Of a DNA stretch of 10,526 bases, positions 1 through 5,624 are shown one piece after another (position 1 is the first letter of the stretch; each line of letters opens with the position of its first letter). A program made the translations under genes and the position numbers. The DNA is taken from assembly GCA_026014905.1 (NCBI GenBank), contig JAOZHK010000261.1, forward strand, positions 1-10,526, in the 5' to 3' direction. The notes under the pieces are model-generated. The model saw only the letters and a program-made list of their open reading frames with translations. It searched no databases and was not told where the DNA came from. Source of the stretch: Candidatus Bathyarchaeota archaeon. Lineage in GTDB: Archaea; Thermoproteota; Bathyarchaeia; RBG-16-48-13; GCA-020355125.

Positions 1-104
1 TTTAATTAATCTGAAATTTTTGTGTTTATATATTATGCAGCAAACAAACTAGTGCACTGCATATTGGTGTTAATGATGATTTGAATATACAGGTTATCAA
101 TTCA

Positions 105-147
105 TAATACATTTATCCAAATATGTTTAATTGTATAACTGTTTAAA
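105..147 (+). promoter_or_regulatory. Putative promoter and repeat element upstream of the first KaiC-like gene
   Basis: A TATA-like TTTAT (112-116) lies about 33 bases before the ATG at 148, which suits a leaderless or nearly leaderless archaeal transcript. It is followed by TTTAATTGTATAACTGTTTA (126-145), which ends just before the start. A near match, TTTAACTGTTATACTGTTAA, occurs at 2321-2340 before the second KaiC-like gene, and both are preceded by ATTCATAA. The shared block may be a promoter or operator half-site pair. No Shine-Dalgarno sequence is visible. Confidence 0.4.
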
Positions 148-933
148 ATGTTTAACAGGGCAGCTAAAAAAATTGAAACAAAAATCGAAGGCTTTGACGA
201 GGTATCAGGAGGAGGGTTACCAAAATCTTCTGCAATTGCACTTGTAGGAAGTATAGACAGTAGAAAAGAGCTGCTTATTAGAAACATGGTTTGGAATTTA
301 TTAGAGAATGATGCACAGATCTTATATTATTCTGTATCTCAATCAAGAGAAGAATTATTATATGAAATGAATCTCTTCGGATGGGATTTGTTGCATTATG
401 AAAGGAAAAATAGAATACGCATTGTTGATGTTTTTTCTAAAGCTGCCAGCAAAATAACGCCAGAGTTAAACGACCCTGCAAATTTTGATCCAGAAGGAAA
501 TATTTCAAAAATATCGTTTCACAAATCTGTTTATGATCTTAAAATCATCTATGAAGAGGGGATTAAATTTTTTCCAATTTTATCAAAGGCATCAAAAAAT
601 AAAATATGCGTTTTTGACTCTATTTCGCCACTCATAGAAACAAATAATAAAGATGTGTTTCAGATGATGCACACATTGAAATTCGCGACAAGACTAACAA
701 AAGCAATAGGAATAGGAATCATGCACTCAGGAATACATAACATCAATAATGAAGAAACTTTCAAATCTTTAGCAGATGCCATAGTAGAAATTAAGAAATC
801 TCGTAGGGGAAATACTAGATACGTATCCATTGCCAAGTATCCAGGCGAGTACCAAGAAGGGCCTTTTCCCATTGAGTTTAATTCTTCTGGCATCAATGTA
901 ATTCCAATTCAAATACCCGATTTAGCTAGTTAA
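148..933 (+). CDS. KaiC/RadA-like RecA-fold protein with degenerate ATPase motifs (copy 1)
   Basis: This 261-residue protein has the single-domain KaiC layout. It opens with IEGFDEVSGGGLP (residues 13-25, the usual GxxxLDxxxGGGIP region), ends its core with a Walker B-like strand ICVFDSISPL (Asp157), and has the KaiC-type C-terminal EGPFPIEF...INVIP. The catalytic features are missing. The P-loop is replaced by GSIDSRKE (34-41), which lacks the second and third glycines and the Ser/Thr but keeps a Lys. The paired catalytic glutamates of KaiC (usually EES after the second strand) are Ser-Gln-Ser (64-66). Known family members bind ATP and act in signalling, clocks or recombination. Loss of hydrolysis here is inferred from motifs. 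The closest paralogue is the gene at 2362, which shares FDS(I/L)SPL, AIG...MHSGIH, and KYPG...Q.GPFP. The ATG at 148 is the first in frame after the promoter-like block. The ligand and partner are unknown. Confidence 0.8.
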   Translation: MFNRAAKKIETKIEGFDEVSGGGLPKSSAIALVGSIDSRKELLIRNMVWNLLENDAQILYYSVSQSREELLYEMNLFGWDLLHYERKNRIRIVDVFSKAASKITPELNDPANFDPEGNISKISFHKSVYDLKIIYEEGIKFFPILSKASKNKICVFDSISPLIETNNKDVFQMMHTLKFATRLTKAIGIGIMHSGIHNINNEETFKSLADAIVEIKKSRRGNTRYVSIAKYPGEYQEGPFPIEFNSSGINVIPIQIPDLAS

Positions 934-953
934 ATACTTAACAATCACTACAA

Positions 954-1820
954 CTAAAACAGAGCAATATTTATTGGAACAACACTTAGCAACAAGGCAA
1001 TACTATTAATAACCAAAATTTGTGCAAATCTCATCCAAGTTTTGGGGAGCTGCAAAACACCAATTTGCGATCGTAATAATAGATTCACTTTGAAAATAGT
1101 TGTTAGTAGCAAAATAGGTAGTCCAATAATGGACAAGATATCCAAATATATTCCAAACATAAAAATACAAAGTGATAAGATTCCTACGAGCATCTCTAAA
1201 TATTTTGTTGCTGTGATGCCATAAGTACTTGTAAAATTATGAACATTCATCTGGCGATCCATTTCATAATCCGGAATATGCCTAATAGAAGTCACACCCA
1301 ATAAATAAAAGAAAATAAAGACAACTATGCTTTCTAAAGGAACTATTGTATTCTGGGTCGCAGTTAGATAGCCAAATAAAAATGGAAGAGAGCTAGCAAA
1401 GGGGGGTATAAAGAGCCCTAAAAGTCTGTCTTTTAATCTAAATGGCTCAAGATCGTATGCTATGACTAACAATAAACCAATGATAATTAAATAAAGCCAA
1501 TATGGACCAACGTACACGCTGGTGAGAATGGCTAATATCGCCGAAAAGATGTTAATGATGTTGGCTTCCGCTAAGGTTAATTCTTTTGTTACTATTGGAT
1601 TTAACTGTTTCATCATAACACTAACAGCATCATACTTTACATCATGGGTGTGATTCATGCTACACATAAAGATATGTAAGAAAGTGAAGGATAATGATGT
1701 GTAGAGTAAACTTGTAAGACTGTGATTACCAGCCAGTAGAAAAGCGGCTGATATTGCCAAGAGTGGAAAAGGAAGGAAGGAAACCCTGCATAGTTTGAGG
1801 AGTGCAAATAATTTTGTCAA
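954..1820 (-). CDS. UbiA-family membrane prenyltransferase
   Basis: This 288-residue polytopic membrane protein has about eight hydrophobic segments. The two aspartate-rich signatures of UbiA enzymes are present. The first is N56-HTH-D60-VKY-D64, a variant of NDxxDxxxD with His in the second position. The second is IPDYEMD with D184 and D188. AYDLEPFRLKDR (121-132) matches the conserved AYxxxPxRLK stretch after the middle helices. Members transfer isoprenyl groups from a polyprenyl diphosphate to an acceptor in the membrane. In archaea the best-known example is digeranylgeranylglyceryl phosphate synthase, but quinone and other acceptors are also used, and the sequence does not decide the acceptor. 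The start is TTG at 1820 and gives the usual short polar N-terminus. No good Shine-Dalgarno sequence is seen. Its 3' end converges on the first KaiC-like gene, leaving only 20 bases between stops. Confidence 0.85.
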   Translation of the reverse strand: MTKLFALLKLCRVSFLPFPLLAISAAFLLAGNHSLTSLLYTSLSFTFLHIFMCSMNHTHDVKYDAVSVMMKQLNPIVTKELTLAEANIINIFSAILAILTSVYVGPYWLYLIIIGLLLVIAYDLEPFRLKDRLLGLFIPPFASSLPFLFGYLTATQNTIVPLESIVVFIFFYLLGVTSIRHIPDYEMDRQMNVHNFTSTYGITATKYLEMLVGILSLCIFMFGIYLDILSIIGLPILLLTTIFKVNLLLRSQIGVLQLPKTWMRFAQILVINSIALLLSVVPINIALF

Positions 1821-1852
1821 ACTGCTTACCGATTATGTTCTAACAGTAACAA

Positions 1853-1880
1853 GCCAGCTAGCTATGTTCCCATATTTAAC
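1853..1880 (-). promoter_or_regulatory. Putative promoter of the UbiA gene
   Basis: Read on the minus strand, TTAAATAT (1879-1872) is a TATA-like box about 55 bases before the TTG start. It is followed near the expected transcription start by ATAGCTAGCTGG (1866-1853, reverse strand). The + strand form AAGCCAGCTAGCTATG (1851-1866) matches AAGCCAGTTAGCTATT before cbf5 at 14 of 16 positions. Confidence 0.4.
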
Positions 1881-1902
1881 AATGTAGCATGAAGCCTTAT
1901 TT

Positions 1903-1948
1903 AAAATTTTTCTGTAAAATTTATAAAATTTTTCTAGAAAGTTTTTCT
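1903..1948. repeat. Three copies of an AT-rich 11-mer
   Basis: AAAATTTTTCT occurs exactly at 1903-1913 and 1925-1935, and AAAGTTTTTCT occurs at 1938-1948. The copies lie in the 208-base gap between the UbiA start and the small ORF at 2029. Start-to-start spacings are 22 and 13 bases. The role is unknown. Candidates are a regulatory array, an AT-rich UP-type or chromatin-protein site, or simple low-complexity sequence. Confidence 0.45.
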
Positions 1949-2028
1949 ATAGTCTATAACCATGCATAGTTTCCAATATGTATTGAAGATTCATAAAGAA
2001 AATATTTTTTTAAGCACACATCACAAAC

Positions 2029-2250
2029 ATGGTTAAAGAGAATTGTAGCAGAAACAAACATAGCATAATAATTTGCCTTATTGAGTGTCTTGGCATAATT
2101 ACATATTTTGTGACAATCCTATGTGGCATGGGTTTTCAATCAGATTTTCAATCAACAGTCATAATTAGTTCTTTTTGCTTGTTAAGTAATTTTACTTTAT
2201 CGATCCTATTGTGCTACTGCTGGAAGATACCAAAATACTGGTTTATGTAA
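2029..2250 (+). CDS. Small putative membrane protein
   Basis: This ORF encodes 73 residues: a short polar N-terminus (MVKENCSRNKHS), then two hydrophobic stretches (about residues 13-33 and 42-62), and a Trp/Tyr-rich end (CWKIPKYWFM). The layout suggests a two-helix hairpin in the membrane with both ends on the same side. It matches no family I recognise. It lies in the same orientation as the KaiC-like gene 111 bases downstream and fills an otherwise empty gap. There is no Shine-Dalgarno sequence, and the upstream T-rich AAATATTTTTTTAAG is only a weak promoter candidate. It could be a chance ORF in AT-rich DNA. Confidence 0.35.
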   Translation: MVKENCSRNKHSIIICLIECLGIITYFVTILCGMGFQSDFQSTVIISSFCLLSNFTLSILLCYCWKIPKYWFM

Positions 2251-2301
2251 TCGGATACATGCCTACAAAAAAGCGGATGTAGAGAATAAATGGAACATTG
2301 A

Positions 2302-2361
2302 TTCATAAACATTATATGGATTTAACTGTTATACTGTTAATCAAGTTCTGTGATCGGTAAA
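2302..2361 (+). promoter_or_regulatory. Promoter-like element and ribosome binding site of the second KaiC-like gene
   Basis: ATTCATAA (2301-2308) and a TATA-like TTATATGG (2312-2319) are followed by TTTAACTGTTATACTGTTAA (2321-2340), which contains a direct repeat of ACTGTTA at an 8-base period. The block resembles bases 101-146 upstream of copy 1. GTGATC (2350-2355) matches the archaeal anti-Shine-Dalgarno complement and lies 6 bases before ATG 2362. The apparent GTG start at 2350 is therefore better read as part of the ribosome binding site. Confidence 0.45.
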
Positions 2362-3108
2362 ATGCGCAAAATCAAAACAGAAATCAATGGTTTTGATCAG
2401 ATTACAAACGGAGGCATCCCCTTATCAAAATGCATAGGATTAATTTGTCACTATAATATTGGACGAAAAGTCTTAATGTGGTTGACGTGGCAATTTTTGA
2501 TGAAAAAATTTAATGTCTTGTATATTTGTCTTAATCACTCTATTGACGAATTGACGGATAATTTTACTGACCACGATCTCAAAGTCAAACAATTCATAAG
2601 TAACCAACAGTTAACAATTCTTGATGTTTTCTCAGCTTCTGTTAATAAGCTTCTTACTCTCAAAAAGAGTAATAGAATTGATGAGGAGATGTTCGATAAG
2701 TATCATACTTCAATGTTTGACGTCAATTCAATAAGTAAACCAATTGAAGCATTTCTTTCACATAATAAATTGAAAGGGTTATGTATTATAGATTCATTGT
2801 CACCCTTACTATTAACCAAAACGAATGGAGCATTTCAGATGATTGACAATATAAAAAGACTTATTTCTGTGAATCAGGCAATTGGAGTTACGATGATCCA
2901 TTCGGGAATACATAGTAGTACAATCGAAGAAAAATTCAAAGCTCATTTTGAAATCATAATGTCCATTCAAAAAACGTCTGGTAATTCACATTTCATTAAA
3001 TTGAATAAGTATCCCGGGATATGTCAACAAGGACCATTTCCACTCGAAGTAGGGACTCAAAATCTTTCAATAATACCGGTAGAAATGCCCGAGTTAGATG
3101 AAAACTAG
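2362..3108 (+). CDS. KaiC/RadA-like RecA-fold protein with degenerate ATPase motifs (copy 2)
   Basis: This 248-residue protein is collinear with the gene at 148. It has INGFDQITNGGIP (8-20), a Walker B-like LCIIDSLSPL, a conserved AIG...MIHSGIH block and the ending KYPG...QQGPFPLEV...SIIPVEMPEL. The P-loop region reads HYNIGRKV (30-37). The canonical glycine framework and the Ser/Thr after Lys are gone, but an Arg-Lys pair aligns with that of copy 1. The catalytic Glu-Glu is Asn-His (in CLNHS). By motif it is a pseudo-ATPase. It may still bind nucleotide weakly or act as a protein scaffold; that is inference. I chose ATG 2362 because GTGATC six bases upstream is a strong Shine-Dalgarno match and the N-terminus then aligns with copy 1. 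GTG 2350 would add four residues. Both copies point the same way, 1.4 kb apart, with UbiA and a small membrane ORF between them. Confidence 0.78.
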   Translation: MRKIKTEINGFDQITNGGIPLSKCIGLICHYNIGRKVLMWLTWQFLMKKFNVLYICLNHSIDELTDNFTDHDLKVKQFISNQQLTILDVFSASVNKLLTLKKSNRIDEEMFDKYHTSMFDVNSISKPIEAFLSHNKLKGLCIIDSLSPLLLTKTNGAFQMIDNIKRLISVNQAIGVTMIHSGIHSSTIEEKFKAHFEIIMSIQKTSGNSHFIKLNKYPGICQQGPFPLEVGTQNLSIIPVEMPELDEN

Positions 3109-3164
3109 CAGCATCATTATTTAAACCACGCACACGTAGACAAACAGATTAGCTAGCACGCGCG

Positions 3165-3229
3165 TTATAAAACCTATATTTCGTGATCCGCTAACAATTT
3201 CAATAAGCCAGTTAGCTATTAGGGTTGAT
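3165..3229 (+). promoter_or_regulatory. Promoter and ribosome binding site of cbf5
   Basis: TTATAAAA (3165-3172) is a good archaeal TATA box, directly preceded by the palindrome ACGCGCGT (3158-3165). AAGCCAGTTAGCTATT (3205-3220) lies in the leader. AGGGTTGAT (3221-3229) resembles AGGTGAT with one extra base and lies 5 bases before the TTG at 3235, supporting that start. Confidence 0.5.
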
Positions 3230-3234
3230 ATATT

Positions 3235-4239
3235 TTGAAACCCAGTTCTCAGTTAAGAAAACGAGAAATAATTCAAAAAAATGATGAAGAAACCGACTAC
3301 ACTTTTGGTTCAATTCCAAAATTACGAGAGATTAATGAGTACATGAAGTACGGCATCATCAATTTAGATAAACCCAGTGGACCTACCAGTCACGAAGTTG
3401 TTGCCTGGTTGAAACGGATCCTCAAGATTAATCGGGCAGGTCATGGAGGCACGTTGGATCCAAAAGTTACGGGTGTTTTACCAGTGACATTAAATGAAGC
3501 GACAAAGATTTCTCAGGTATTTCTCTACTCAAGGAAAGAATACGTTTGTGTCATGCGGCTTCATGGCCTTGTCCCAGAAGACCGCGTGAACAAAATGTTC
3601 CGCGAGTTCACAGGACGCATCTATCAGCGTCCGCCCTTGCGATCCTCAGTAAGTCGCCGTTTAAGGACACGCACCATTTATTATATCAAAGATATTGAAT
3701 TTGGGGAGAACAGGGTGCTCTTTCGGGTAGGGTGCCAAGCGGGCACCTATATTAGAAAACTGTGTTTTGATATTGGTGAAGCACTAGGAGTGGGCGCTCA
3801 TATGGAAGAACTTCGTCGAACGAAAACCGGGTCCTTAACCGAAGATCACAACCTCGTAACCTTATACGATCTTTATAATGCGTATCATACCTGGACAACT
3901 ACCGGTTCTGAAGAGCTGTTGCGCGCGTACATTCAACCTATGGAAACGGCATTACAGCACATTGCGAAAATTTATATTCGCGATTCAGCGGTCGCATCCA
4001 TCTGCCACGGCGCTCGTCTTGCTATCCCGGGAATAGCGAAGCTCGAATCACGAATTCGACAAGGCGAACTGATTGCTTTAGTCACTCAGAAAGGCGAACT
4101 TGTTGCCCTAGCTCACGCAACTATGTCTGCTGAAGAGATAAGGACTAACCAAAAGGGAATAGCAGCAATAACCACTCGAGTTCTTATGCCTCTCACAACC
4201 TATCCGAGATTATGGAAAAAACAAGAGGAACAAACTTAA
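3235..4239 (+). CDS. cbf5: tRNA/rRNA pseudouridine synthase Cbf5 (H/ACA RNP catalytic subunit)
   Basis: This 334-residue protein of the TruB/Cbf5 family converts uridine to pseudouridine. In archaea it works with Nop10, L7Ae, Gar1 and H/ACA guide RNAs on rRNA, and it can also modify tRNA U55. The catalytic aspartate is D75 in HGGTLDPKVTGVLPV. Other family blocks are INLDKPSGPTSHEV (42-55), KEYVCVMRLHG, the QRPPLRSSVSRRLRTR segment and AGTYIRKLCFDIGEALG. A C-terminal PUA domain spans roughly residues 250-325 (YIRDSAVASICHGARLAIPGI...LVTQKGELVALA). An N-terminal extension of about 35 residues before MKYGIINLDKP is normal for Cbf5. The start is TTG, chosen from the ribosome binding site; ATG at 3343 would cut into the N-terminus. 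The common archaeal partners (cmk, L14e, L34e) are not next to it. A tRNA-Ser gene follows 28 bases after the stop and may be co-transcribed. Confidence 0.95.
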   Translation: MKPSSQLRKREIIQKNDEETDYTFGSIPKLREINEYMKYGIINLDKPSGPTSHEVVAWLKRILKINRAGHGGTLDPKVTGVLPVTLNEATKISQVFLYSRKEYVCVMRLHGLVPEDRVNKMFREFTGRIYQRPPLRSSVSRRLRTRTIYYIKDIEFGENRVLFRVGCQAGTYIRKLCFDIGEALGVGAHMEELRRTKTGSLTEDHNLVTLYDLYNAYHTWTTTGSEELLRAYIQPMETALQHIAKIYIRDSAVASICHGARLAIPGIAKLESRIRQGELIALVTQKGELVALAHATMSAEEIRTNQKGIAAITTRVLMPLTTYPRLWKKQEEQT

Positions 4240-4282
4240 GAAAGAAAGCAACATTCTATGATTGATTGCCGGGGTAGCCTAG

Positions 4283-4303
4283 ATTCATACTTATGAAGGG
4301 CAA
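4283..4303 (+). other. D-loop intron of tRNA-Ser (between positions 15 and 16)
   Basis: The pre-tRNA folds into a bulge-helix-bulge-like motif. D-stem strand GCCT (4277-4280) pairs with intron GGGC (4298-4301), with one U-G pair. A 3-base bulge AGA (4281-4283) follows, then a 6-bp hairpin TTCATA/TATGAA (4284-4289/4292-4297). The opposite bulge is AAT (4302-4304). Cutting after the second base of each bulge gives exon ends at 4282 and 4304. The outer helix beyond the second bulge is missing, so this is a relaxed motif. The 21-base intron is supported because its removal gives exactly three bases at 16, 17 and 17a. Confidence 0.75.
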
Positions 4304-4326
4304 TCTGGAAGGGCGCAGGCCTGGAG

Positions 4327-4341
4327 CATCATCAAAGAGAA
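4327..4341 (+). other. Anticodon-loop intron of tRNA-Ser (canonical 37/38 site)
   Basis: The anticodon loop has 22 bases instead of 7, so 15 must be removed. Splicing at the canonical site after position 37 gives loop CTGGAGA. Cutting one base earlier gives CTGGAAA, which is equally acceptable. I could not find a good central four-base-pair helix: only CT/AG pair at the expected place. The exact ends are therefore uncertain by one to three bases. Confidence 0.6.
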
Positions 4342-4389
4342 AGCCTGTGATCTCTTGAGGTCGCGAGGGTTCAAATCCCTCTCCCGGCG

Positions 4390-4395
4390 CTTTTT
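4390..4395 (+). terminator. Oligo-T terminator after tRNA-Ser
   Basis: A run of five T (4391-4395) begins two bases after the discriminator, the usual form of archaeal termination behind tRNA genes. Downstream, 4396-4497 contains the palindrome GTTAGCTAAC (4404-4413) and the CG-rich GCGCGCGT (4447-4454), but no gene that I can support. Confidence 0.5.
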
Positions 4396-4497
4396 ATCTA
4401 CATGTTAGCTAACTGAATGATAGTATTGCTAACGTCAGGTTAACGTGCGCGCGTTTGGTACTCCCGCATACTCTGTCTTCATCATAGTGATAGCTGA

Positions 4498-4947
4498 CTA
4501 TTTCACAATAAGGACTGGGCAGGAAGCTTCATCAGCAACACGGTCGCTGACGCTACCAAGAAATAATTGTTTAACACCCCCTAAACCCCGACTTCCCATT
4601 ACAATAAGGTCTACTTGGTCGTCGACCGCTGTCTGAACAATGATGTCCGCGGGTCTCCCTTCTTTTAACGATTTTGATAGCTTAATTTGAGAATGCAGTC
4701 GGTGTGCGTCTGCAAAGGCTTGGGATAAGATTTTATTTTGATGCTGACGTTGGGCGTTTAACGCTTGCTGCATTAATTGAGCAGTAGCGCCAGTTGGTGG
4801 ATAGGGACTATAAGGAAACGTGAGTGGATGGAATACACTTAACAAGTGAACAGGGGCATCAAATTTCTCTGCGATTTTGAGGGCATAGTTTAATGCATGT
4901 TGTGCATGCTCTGATCCGTCAATGGCCACTAAAATCCGTTGAATCAT
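4498..4947 (-). CDS. Universal stress protein, UspA family
   Basis: This single-domain Usp has 149 residues, the standard length. It opens with ILVAIDGSEHAQHAL, the first strand with the adenine/ribose contact region. The ATP-binding signature G118-x2-G121-x9-G131-S132 is complete (GSRGLGG...GSVSD), so it belongs to the nucleotide-binding group rather than the UspA-like group that lacks it. VPVLIV-type strand CPVLIVK closes the fold and dimer interface. A proline-rich loop (FPYSPYPPTG, about 45-54) and a Gln-rich helix follow the second strand. Such proteins are cytoplasmic stress or energy-state sensors, often many per archaeal genome. It stands alone, divergent from the RibL-like gene, and has no operon partner. 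Upstream, on the minus strand, the AT-rich AATAAATAATT (4991-4981) is a possible TATA region. Confidence 0.92.
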   Translation of the reverse strand: MIQRILVAIDGSEHAQHALNYALKIAEKFDAPVHLLSVFHPLTFPYSPYPPTGATAQLMQQALNAQRQHQNKILSQAFADAHRLHSQIKLSKSLKEGRPADIIVQTAVDDQVDLIVMGSRGLGGVKQLFLGSVSDRVADEASCPVLIVK

Positions 4948-4970
4948 GAGGAACTCACTTAAAACGACTA

Positions 4971-4991
4971 CCAGTTAGCAATTATTTATTG
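4971..4991 (-). promoter_or_regulatory. Putative promoter of the Usp gene with the recurring CCAGTTAGC element
   Basis: CCAGTTAGC (4971-4979, + strand) lies between the AT-rich TATA-like stretch (4981-4991) and the Usp start, so it is close to the likely transcription start. The same nine bases occur at 3208-3216 before cbf5. The rest of 4992-5116 shows only AT-rich sequence and the GTGATC ribosome binding site (5109-5114) of the next gene. Confidence 0.35.
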
Positions 4992-5116
4992 TTACCTTAA
5001 GAAAGCCCAAGATTGTGTCCAATTAGCATACTAGACTCGCTAGTGACCACAATGTAAATATTAGCGTCTCGAAAATGTTGAAGATACGGCAGTAAGGGCT
5101 TAATACATGTGATCGC

Positions 5117-5578
5117 ATGACTAAAACTGTAACAGTGCTTGCTTCGGGCGTTTTTGACTTAGTTCATTATGGTCATGTACGATTTATTGAAGAAGCCAAA
5201 AAAATTGGGGGCAATAAATCCCGACTTATAATTATTGTAGCCCGAGATAAAACCGTACATAGATTAAAAGGACGTAAACCCATCATCTCTGAAGATCAAC
5301 GTCGAGCAGTCATAGAATCATTAAAACCTGTAGATGAAGCAATATTAGGATACGAGGACTTGAGTTTCGAGGACACAATTCTAAAAGTTAACCCTGACAT
5401 TATCGCAATGGGACATGATCAACAAGCACTTGAAAAACAAATACGAACCTTCATCACAAAACATAGTCTAAACATCCACGTGGTACGAATAGGGAAATTT
5501 GGTCGAGAAGATTTGGATAGTACATCAAAAATAAAAAGGAGAATCTTGAACGAAGAAAGTCAAAACAGTGATTTTTAA
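5117..5578 (+). CDS. ribL: Archaeal FAD synthetase-like cytidylyltransferase-fold protein (RibL type)
   Basis: This 153-residue nucleotidyltransferase has the HxGH motif at H17-Y-G-H20 (SGVFDLVHYGH) and the C-terminal STSKIKRRI, equivalent to the SST-type second nucleotide signature. IVARDKTVHRLKGRKPIISEDQRR (40-63) and NPDIIAMGHDQ resemble Methanocaldococcus RibL, which adenylylates FMN to FAD. The related TagD/glycerol-3-phosphate and ethanolamine-phosphate cytidylyltransferases share the fold, so the substrate is inferred. The protein contains no cysteine, whereas the characterised RibL, as I recall, has two conserved cysteines just before its SST motif; here that stretch reads FGREDLDSTS. 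The start is ATG with GTGATC two bases upstream, an unusually close but exact ribosome binding site. It is divergent from the Usp gene and convergent with translin. Confidence 0.85.
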   Translation: MTKTVTVLASGVFDLVHYGHVRFIEEAKKIGGNKSRLIIIVARDKTVHRLKGRKPIISEDQRRAVIESLKPVDEAILGYEDLSFEDTILKVNPDIIAMGHDQQALEKQIRTFITKHSLNIHVVRIGKFGREDLDSTSKIKRRILNEESQNSDF

Positions 5579-5582
5579 AACA

Positions 5583-5624
5583 TTTTTCTCTCAAACAAGC
5601 GAATTATCTCACACGCGCGCGCGT
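5583..5624. other. Convergent intergenic region with T-run and CG palindrome
   Basis: Between the RibL-like stop and the translin stop are a T-rich stretch TTTTTCTCTC (5583-5592), plausible as a terminator for the + gene, and the perfect 12-base palindrome ACGCGCGCGCGT (5613-5624), which reaches into the translin stop codon. Such a CpG run is exceptional for the local composition. Confidence 0.4.

Larger units (their letters stand above)
4268..4389 (+). tRNA. tRNA-Ser(GGA), class II, with two introns
   Basis: The acceptor stem GCCGGGG (4268-4274) pairs with TCCCGGC (4382-4388), with one G-U pair. G4389 is the discriminator expected for serine, and CCA is not encoded. The T-arm is GAGGG-TTCAAAT-CCCTC (4365-4381). 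The long variable arm folds as GATCT/AGGTC around a 4-base loop (4349-4362), so the tRNA is Ser or Leu type, and G73 excludes Leu. The anticodon stem CAGGC/GCCTG (4316-4320/4343-4347) encloses CTGGA, giving anticodon GGA (4323-4325). The D-loop and anticodon loop are both far too long and hold introns of 21 and 15 bases. Removing them leaves 86 bases with D-loop AG-TCT-GG-AA, a normal serine tRNA. It reads UCC and UCU codons. Confidence 0.92.

Noticed and set aside
102..287. Minus-strand ORF with a signal-peptide-like hydrophobic start
   Set aside because: It overlaps the start and promoter of the first KaiC-like gene; hydrophobic residues are expected from translating A-rich DNA on the opposite strand.
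660..896. Minus-strand ORF of 78 codons inside the first KaiC-like gene
   Set aside because: It is fully antisense to a gene with clear family motifs and has no recognisable domain or ribosome binding site.
1042..1224. Plus-strand ORF of 60 codons within the UbiA gene
   Set aside because: It is antisense to a well-supported membrane enzyme gene and matches no family I recognise.
4445..4636. Plus-strand ORF of 63 codons overlapping the Usp 3' end
   Set aside because: It lies mostly antisense to the Usp gene, starts in the CG-rich palindrome and has no family features.
5613..5624. CG palindrome as a Rho-independent hairpin terminator
   Set aside because: It could form only a short stem with no usable loop and is not followed by a T-run in the + direction; archaeal termination relies on T-runs, which lie upstream of it.
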